In this document: one piece after another, positions 40,113-44,141 of the stretch
How the letters are laid out: every line of letters begins with the position of its first letter
Numbering within the stretch: the stretch's first letter is position 1
Origin: an uncultured Planctomycetota bacterium
GTDB taxonomy: Bacteria; Planctomycetota; Phycisphaerae; SM23-33
NCBI GenBank assembly: GCA_903892515.1
Contig: CAITIS010000003.1
Location: 1-44,141 of the forward strand
Length of the DNA stretch: 44,141 nucleotides
Reading direction: 5' to 3'
The notes under the pieces: generated by a model
Databases searched by the model: none
What the model was told of the DNA's origin: nothing
The model's input: only the letters and a program-made list of their open reading frames with translations
Position numbers and translations under genes: made by a program

Positions 40113-41769
40113 CGTTGTCGGGCGCTTTAGGTATGGGCGGCACGGCTTTGGAGCGCGCATCAATGACGGCCGTCCAGGCGATGCGGTCGCCGATCCGCTG
40201 GCGGTAGCGCGAGAGCAGCGGGAATATGGTCGCAAACAGCATGACCGGCCAGAGAGTCTCGGGCACCTTGGTGACGTTTCGCAAGGCAATCTCGCGGAAG
40301 GTGGGCCGGCGTCCGCCCTCGCCGACTACCCGCAGGTGCATGGCCATCTTGCCCAGCGTCGCCCCGGCCAGACGCTCCATCACGATGCAGTAGAGGATGT
40401 AGCCAACGTCCAGCGACACGATGACGACTAATGCTCCTGGCGCGTTGAGCAGCGTCTCAACCATCGCCTGTGCATTGAATGCCTCGACGTCGTTGGCCGG
40501 GATGAGGCCAGAAGACGCCAACCACATGATCCACACCATGCAAAATGGGAACAGGTCGATCATGGCCGCTACGCCGCGCAGCCAGATAGCGGCAGGACGC
40601 AGGCCTTCGGGCAGCGAAAACGGCCCGGTGCGCATGGGCTGGCCCGGCCAGAACATCAGGATTACCGTCACCGCCAGCACGGCCGGGAGAAAGGCTTGGG
40701 CAACCCGGACGGCCAGCGTGAGAATCTCACTTTGTTTCATCGACACGTCCTGCGGCGCCGTCATTTCGCCCGCGGGCGTCGCGAACGCAAACAGCCTGGC
40801 ATCGCCCTCCTGCCACGAGATGGCCAGGCGATCCTTCGTCCACGCCACCAGCGGCGCGGGGTCTTTCGTGGAAAACGGATGATCCTGCTTTTCCACGTGC
40901 AGAACGACTGGCCCCTGCCACGCCTGCTCGCGCAGCAACTGCATGGCCAGGCTCTTATCGGGCAGCAGCCGCAGCAGCGCGGGCGCATCGCCCAGCGGCA
41001 CCAGGGCCAGATTCTGCCCTTCCTGCGCGGGCAGGGCGACGGGCCGCCACGAGCCATTCAGCGCCAGCAGATGATCGGCCTGGCCAGTGCGGCACAGCAC
41101 GTACAGCGTGTCCTGCGTGTAGATCATGCTCAACACGCGCAGGAAGTCCGGGCCAAGCGGCAAGACTCCGGCCTGTGACCATCGCTGGGCTTGGCGATGC
41201 AGCAGCACGACCTCACGCGGCGAGGCCGGGCCGTTGAGCAAGGTCGCCAACGAAGCTGGCGCACTGGTAATAATGATCTCGTCGGTCGCTGACCGCGACG
41301 TAGCTGGGGCAGAGGCGGAGGCGGGCTGACTTGCCGTTGCAGCTTCGACGTGCTTCCGGCTAGCCAGCACGAAGAGCGAACCTTCCTGTTTGGCGTCGGC
41401 GCAGACGGCCAGAATCTCACTCTGTGACGGCAAGAGATTTGACGGCGGTGCAATCACGGACCGGCCGTCCACGTCCTGAGCCGGGTATTCAAAGAGGCTT
41501 CCACCGGCAAAGGCGATGGTGAGTTTCTCGACTTCGCCCACCGCGGCGCGCGGCTCGCCCGCAAGCGTCTTCCAATCCGATCCCCACGAACTGTCGAGCG
41601 TGCGCCGCAGGATGCGGAAGGAGCCCGAATCTTTGCCCGTCTGCGGCATGACCAGCCAGACGGCGTCGGGCGCGCCGACCAGCAACGGCGCATCCGGCTC
41701 ATCGGCAGCCAGCGCCAGGGCCGGCAGCAGTGTCAGCAACACAGCCGTAATGATTCGCCCGCAGGTCAC
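40105..41769 (-). CDS. RDD-family membrane protein with large N-terminal extracytoplasmic domain
   Basis: A 554-residue protein. It has a signal peptide (MTCGRIITAVLLTLLPALALA), a soluble domain of about 340 residues with beta-propeller-like repeats (LHRQAQRWSQAGVLPLG, LVAWTKDRLAISWQEGDARL), a helix near 365-385, and a C-terminal RDD domain from about 395 (RGVAAMIDLFPFCMVW, ERLAGATLGKMAMHLRVVGEG, SRYRQRIGDRIAWTAV). The RDD name comes from conserved Arg/Asp residues; here the first block reads R-G-V-A-A-M-I-D. The function is unknown. ATG 41769 overlaps the stop of the lipoprotein gene by 4 bp (ATGA). Confidence 0.82.
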   Translation of the reverse strand: MTCGRIITAVLLTLLPALALAADEPDAPLLVGAPDAVWLVMPQTGKDSGSFRILRRTLDSSWGSDWKTLAGEPRAAVGEVEKLTIAFAGGSLFEYPAQDVDGRSVIAPPSNLLPSQSEILAVCADAKQEGSLFVLASRKHVEAATASQPASASAPATSRSATDEIIITSAPASLATLLNGPASPREVVLLHRQAQRWSQAGVLPLGPDFLRVLSMIYTQDTLYVLCRTGQADHLLALNGSWRPVALPAQEGQNLALVPLGDAPALLRLLPDKSLAMQLLREQAWQGPVVLHVEKQDHPFSTKDPAPLVAWTKDRLAISWQEGDARLFAFATPAGEMTAPQDVSMKQSEILTLAVRVAQAFLPAVLAVTVILMFWPGQPMRTGPFSLPEGLRPAAIWLRGVAAMIDLFPFCMVWIMWLASSGLIPANDVEAFNAQAMVETLLNAPGALVVIVSLDVGYILYCIVMERLAGATLGKMAMHLRVVGEGGRRPTFREIALRNVTKVPETLWPVMLFATIFPLLSRYRQRIGDRIAWTAVIDARSKAVPPIPKAPDNVV

Positions 41770-42773
41770 GGGCTGGGCTGCTCCGTGAAGTCCGCACCAT
41801 ACGCCTCATCGACCTGCGTGGACGAGCCGCTGGGACGGAACTTGAAGGTGGTGTCGGAGAACGGCTTCTTTGTGCTCATCTGCGAGAGCCGCAGGCTCAT
41901 CATGCTGTAGGGCTGGACGTCGCGGATCGCCGGCCAGACCATGCGAATCTCGGTCGGCATGATGGGCGGCTCGGCTGGCTGGGTAGTCGCGTCCTTCTGA
42001 TCTGCCTCGATGCGGGCGTACTTCCCGACATCGGCGATGACGCGGCACAGGCCGTCGGCATCGTACAGCCGCACCTGGTAAGGCAGCGCCGGCTGGCGGT
42101 CGTCCCATTTAAAGTACACCTCGCGCCAGATCTTCAACGCCCCCGTCACCGGCTGGGGTTTGAGGTAGCGCACCACATACGCACACGGGTTGTCCTGTAA
42201 CGTCATCACCACGGCCGGCAGTGACTCAGGCTCCATCTCCGGCAGGGCTGTGACCTGCAAGATCTCCAGCAATTGCATGGGGTCGATGCGGACGTTCGTC
42301 ACGTCGGGCGCGCCCGCCAAGGCAATCCGGCCATACCAACTCGCCGAATCCTGCCCCAGTTCGTACGACAGGTAATACAACCCGCTGGCTCGGTCGACAC
42401 CCAGACGGAACAGATCCTGTCCGGCTTCTTTGCCGATGATGACAAAACTCGCGTCCTGCCTCGACGGTTCGACCTGGTCGCCGTCATCGCATGGAGCGCT
42501 GGCGGGCATGGTTGTCGGGGCCGACTTGGCCAGCATCACCCAGCCATTGGGCGAGGCCAGCGGCGAGGACGACCCCCACGTGACCCGTCGGCCCTTGTCG
42601 TCCTGGAAATCCACGCGGATGCTCGCCCGCGCCCACAGGCGGTCGACCTTGTCCGCATTGGCATTGTGCCGGGCGACCAGCGTCTCCAGCGACAGATGTT
42701 CGCGCGGGCAACTCGGCTGCACGCAGCCACCCGCTGCCGCCAACAGCCACAACCACGGCCAGAGCTTCTTCAT
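41766..42773 (-). CDS. Putative lipoprotein, LolA/LolB-like
   Basis: A 335-residue protein. The N-terminus MKKLWPWLWLLAAAGGC ends in a plausible lipobox with Cys17. The rest is rich in antiparallel beta strands with alternating hydrophobics (e.g. FVIIGKEAGQDLFRLGVD, YYLSYELGQDSASWYGRIAL), similar in style to the LolA/LolB lipid-binding half-barrel, though I cannot confirm the family. Its start ATG 42773 shares one base with the stop of the upstream gene (TAATG) and its stop overlaps the RDD gene, so the three are translated as one unit. The likely location is the inner face of the outer membrane or the inner membrane. Confidence 0.7.
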   Translation of the reverse strand: MKKLWPWLWLLAAAGGCVQPSCPREHLSLETLVARHNANADKVDRLWARASIRVDFQDDKGRRVTWGSSSPLASPNGWVMLAKSAPTTMPASAPCDDGDQVEPSRQDASFVIIGKEAGQDLFRLGVDRASGLYYLSYELGQDSASWYGRIALAGAPDVTNVRIDPMQLLEILQVTALPEMEPESLPAVVMTLQDNPCAYVVRYLKPQPVTGALKIWREVYFKWDDRQPALPYQVRLYDADGLCRVIADVGKYARIEADQKDATTQPAEPPIMPTEIRMVWPAIRDVQPYSMMSLRLSQMSTKKPFSDTTFKFRPSGSSTQVDEAYGADFTEQPSP

Positions 42774-43267
42774 TACGGCCTCTCCAGAATGCTGCCCAGT
42801 TGCGAAGTCACTTCGGCGATCTGCTGTTCGTCCAGTTCCGGATGCACGACCGCCAGCGGCGTCAAATCACCGCGCAGATGCATCGTCCAGATATCCAGGC
42901 CAGCTTCGTCGGCGTGGCTGGCATCGTAGATGAGCAGCTTCTTGCGCATCAGCATCAGCGCCAGGACGAACCGGAAGTTTACCTTGGCCTGTTCGGCCTG
43001 GTCGGCCAGCCGCTGGAAGAAGTCGATCAGCACTTCATCATCTACGAAGGTCTTCTTGACCTGCTCGACCGGCGGTACTTTGCCCTGCCAGGTCGAGAAC
43101 GCGGCCTCATGCGGCGTCTGCTCCCAGCAGGCCTGACAGAAATCGTCGCGACGAAAGGAAACGCCCTCGTCAAAGAGCGCAGCCACATACTCGGCGCCGG
43201 CCGTCAACTCCTTACCGCACGCGCGGCAGACGCTGCTGGCCCTGGCGATGTTGTATTCTCTTGCCAT
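42773..43267 (-). CDS. Conserved Cys-rich (zinc-ribbon-like) protein
   Basis: A 164-residue protein. Two CxxC pairs near the start (CRACGKE at about 14 and FCQACWEQ at about 44) suggest a zinc site. The remaining part is helical and acidic (VDDEVLIDFFQRLADQAEQ, FVLALMLMRKKLLIYD). No signal peptide. Similar short proteins occur in planctomycetes next to lipoprotein genes, with no known function. It is the first gene of a leftward operon with the lipoprotein and RDD genes. Confidence 0.75.
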   Translation of the reverse strand: MAREYNIARASSVCRACGKELTAGAEYVAALFDEGVSFRRDDFCQACWEQTPHEAAFSTWQGKVPPVEQVKKTFVDDEVLIDFFQRLADQAEQAKVNFRFVLALMLMRKKLLIYDASHADEAGLDIWTMHLRGDLTPLAVVHPELDEQQIAEVTSQLGSILERP

Positions 43268-43318
43268 AAGAAAACCGTTTCGCGTGCAACCAGTGCACGC
43301 CCTGCTTCATTCACATCA

Positions 43319-43393
43319 GGGTGCCGTGGTCGCGACGTCCAGCGACCAGGTGGTGCGTCGGCGTGGCCGCTGGACTCCGCGGCCACGGCACCC
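43319..43393. repeat. REP-like palindrome doublet in inverted orientation
   Basis: An 11-bp perfect outer inverted repeat GGGTGCCGTGG/CCACGGCACCC (43319-43329, 43383-43393) encloses two hairpins: GGTCGC/GCGACC (43328-43333, 43342-43347) and GTGGCCGC/GCGGCCAC (43363-43370, 43379-43386). The loops (GACGTCCA and TGGACTCC) are partly complementary, so the two halves look like inverted copies of one palindromic unit. Confidence 0.7.
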
Positions 43394-43434
43394 GATAGCA
43401 CACCCTGCTTCGTTTACGTCTTGCCACCTAGGCT

Positions 43435-43458
43435 CACAGCCGAGGGCGGCTGTGCTAC
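43435..43458 (-). repeat. Interspersed palindrome, GTGGCACAGCC family (inverted)
   Basis: Read on the minus strand this is GTAGCACAGCCGCC then CTCGGCTGTG, the same element as at 4078-4102 with one change. It ends just before the stop of the cyclodeaminase-family gene. Confidence 0.65.
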
Positions 43459-43459
43459 G

Positions 43460-44098
43460 TTACACGTGTCTGCTGACGATCGCATCGACGGCCTGACGCA
43501 GTTCCGCGGCCCTGTGACAGTCGCGGGCCGACGCCTGCTTCAGCTCCGTCGCCTCTTGTGTTTGGCCCATGCCGGCGGCGTTCACGCGAACGTTGTAGTC
43601 CGACAGCCTGACAACCGCTTCAGCCAGGATGGCCGCGGCGCCCAGGTCGGTCAGCAGGTGCGTATTGCACTCCCGCCCCGCTTCGGTCAGCGTTTCCAGG
43701 ACGTTGATCGCCAGGGCCGTCATCTCGCGCGGAACGTTGATGGCCGCCGCCGTGGCCGCCTGCATGAGGGCGGGCTTGGACGCCTCGTCGGCCTTGGTGG
43801 CTTCCTGGTACAGCATGTACGCGGCCGCATCGTCGTTCGTCAAGTCCGAGAACATGCCCCGCGCCCGCGCCAACCGTTCGGCCAGGGCCGCGTGCTCGGC
43901 CTCTAAGTGCGCGAACTTCTTCTTGCCGCGCGTGAACGCCAGCACCATCTCGCCCAGGGCCGCCGACAGCGTGCCCACCACGCCGGCTACGCTGCCGCCG
44001 CCGGGAACGGGCGTCTTGGCAGCCGTGGCGGCTGCGAAATCCTTCACCGGCATCAACATCAATTCTTCGGGACGCGGAACTCGAATCTCATCCGTCAT
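43460..44098 (-). CDS. Cyclodeaminase/cyclohydrolase (FTCD_C) family protein
   Basis: A 212-residue, mostly helical protein. The family signature KTPVPGGGSVAG is near residues 28-39, followed by helices such as AALGEMVLAFTRG and NDDAAAYMLYQEATK, and the conserved NVRVNAAGM near the end. Family members include formiminotetrahydrofolate cyclodeaminase and methenyltetrahydrofolate cyclohydrolase (FchA), which act in one-carbon metabolism in the cytoplasm; sequence alone does not separate them. ATG 44098 has GGAG upstream. The gene shares its strand with the operon to its left but is separated by 192 bp of repeats. Confidence 0.88.
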   Translation of the reverse strand: MTDEIRVPRPEELMLMPVKDFAAATAAKTPVPGGGSVAGVVGTLSAALGEMVLAFTRGKKKFAHLEAEHAALAERLARARGMFSDLTNDDAAAYMLYQEATKADEASKPALMQAATAAAINVPREMTALAINVLETLTEAGRECNTHLLTDLGAAAILAEAVVRLSDYNVRVNAAGMGQTQEATELKQASARDCHRAAELRQAVDAIVSRHV

Positions 44099-44141
44099 TG
44101 ACCTACTCCTGCACAGGCCTGGTGTCGCGGGCGTCTCGCCC

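Overview
The window looks like chromosomal DNA of a Planctomycetota bacterium, most likely class Phycisphaerae. The evidence is high GC, six secreted proteins ending in PEP-CTERM sorting tails, duplicated dockerin-like Ca-binding repeats, two proteins with an LEPR-XLL-type N-terminus, an XylR-like (LacI sensor plus AraC HTH) regulator, and DUF6785/OPT-like transporters. The lineage is inferred from gene content, not from a marker gene. I see no rRNA, tRNA, CRISPR array, complete insertion sequence or prophage.

Left region (1-14.3 kb): a cluster of secreted proteins around one regulator. In order: an SGNH hydrolase cut by the left edge (-), a PEP-CTERM protein (+), two PEP-CTERM/dockerin-like proteins (-), the XylR-like regulator (+), an MttB-family methyltransferase followed by a propeller-like PEP-CTERM protein (+), and a beta-helix PEP-CTERM protein (+). 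Five of the intergenic regions carry the same 61-bp promoter unit: two direct CGCA half-sites exactly 21 bp apart, the second starting 12 bp before a TTGYCN -35, then a 16-bp spacer and a TACCAT-like -10. This is the geometry of AraC-type class II activation, so the cluster is probably a local regulon of the embedded regulator. It is the strongest undescribed signal in the window.

Middle region (14.4-29.2 kb): a long leftward operon reading from 29154 down to 14868. It encodes a DUF6785-type OPT-like membrane protein, a protein of unknown function, a PqqD-like protein, a FtsX/MacB permease, an ABC ATPase, a 1766-residue fusion of a degenerate M28 peptidase with a FtsX permease, a second OPT-like transporter and a second ABC ATPase. 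Stop/start overlaps and short gaps support one transcript. A GxxExxY (PDDEXK_3) gene bounded by inverted 9-bp-periodic repeats sits between the permease and the first ATPase and looks like an insertion.

Right region (29.3-44.1 kb): a small divergent membrane protein, a large LEPR-XLL beta-helix protein with dockerin-like repeats, an MFS carrier next to a zinc-ribbon membrane protein, a DNRLRE-like PEP-CTERM protein, an oligogalacturonate-lyase-like propeller protein, ppnP, recJ, an operon of an RDD protein, a lipoprotein and a Cys-rich protein, and a cyclodeaminase-family protein. Several intergenic regions hold palindromic repeats. Apart from recJ and ppnP, most functions are family-level calls.
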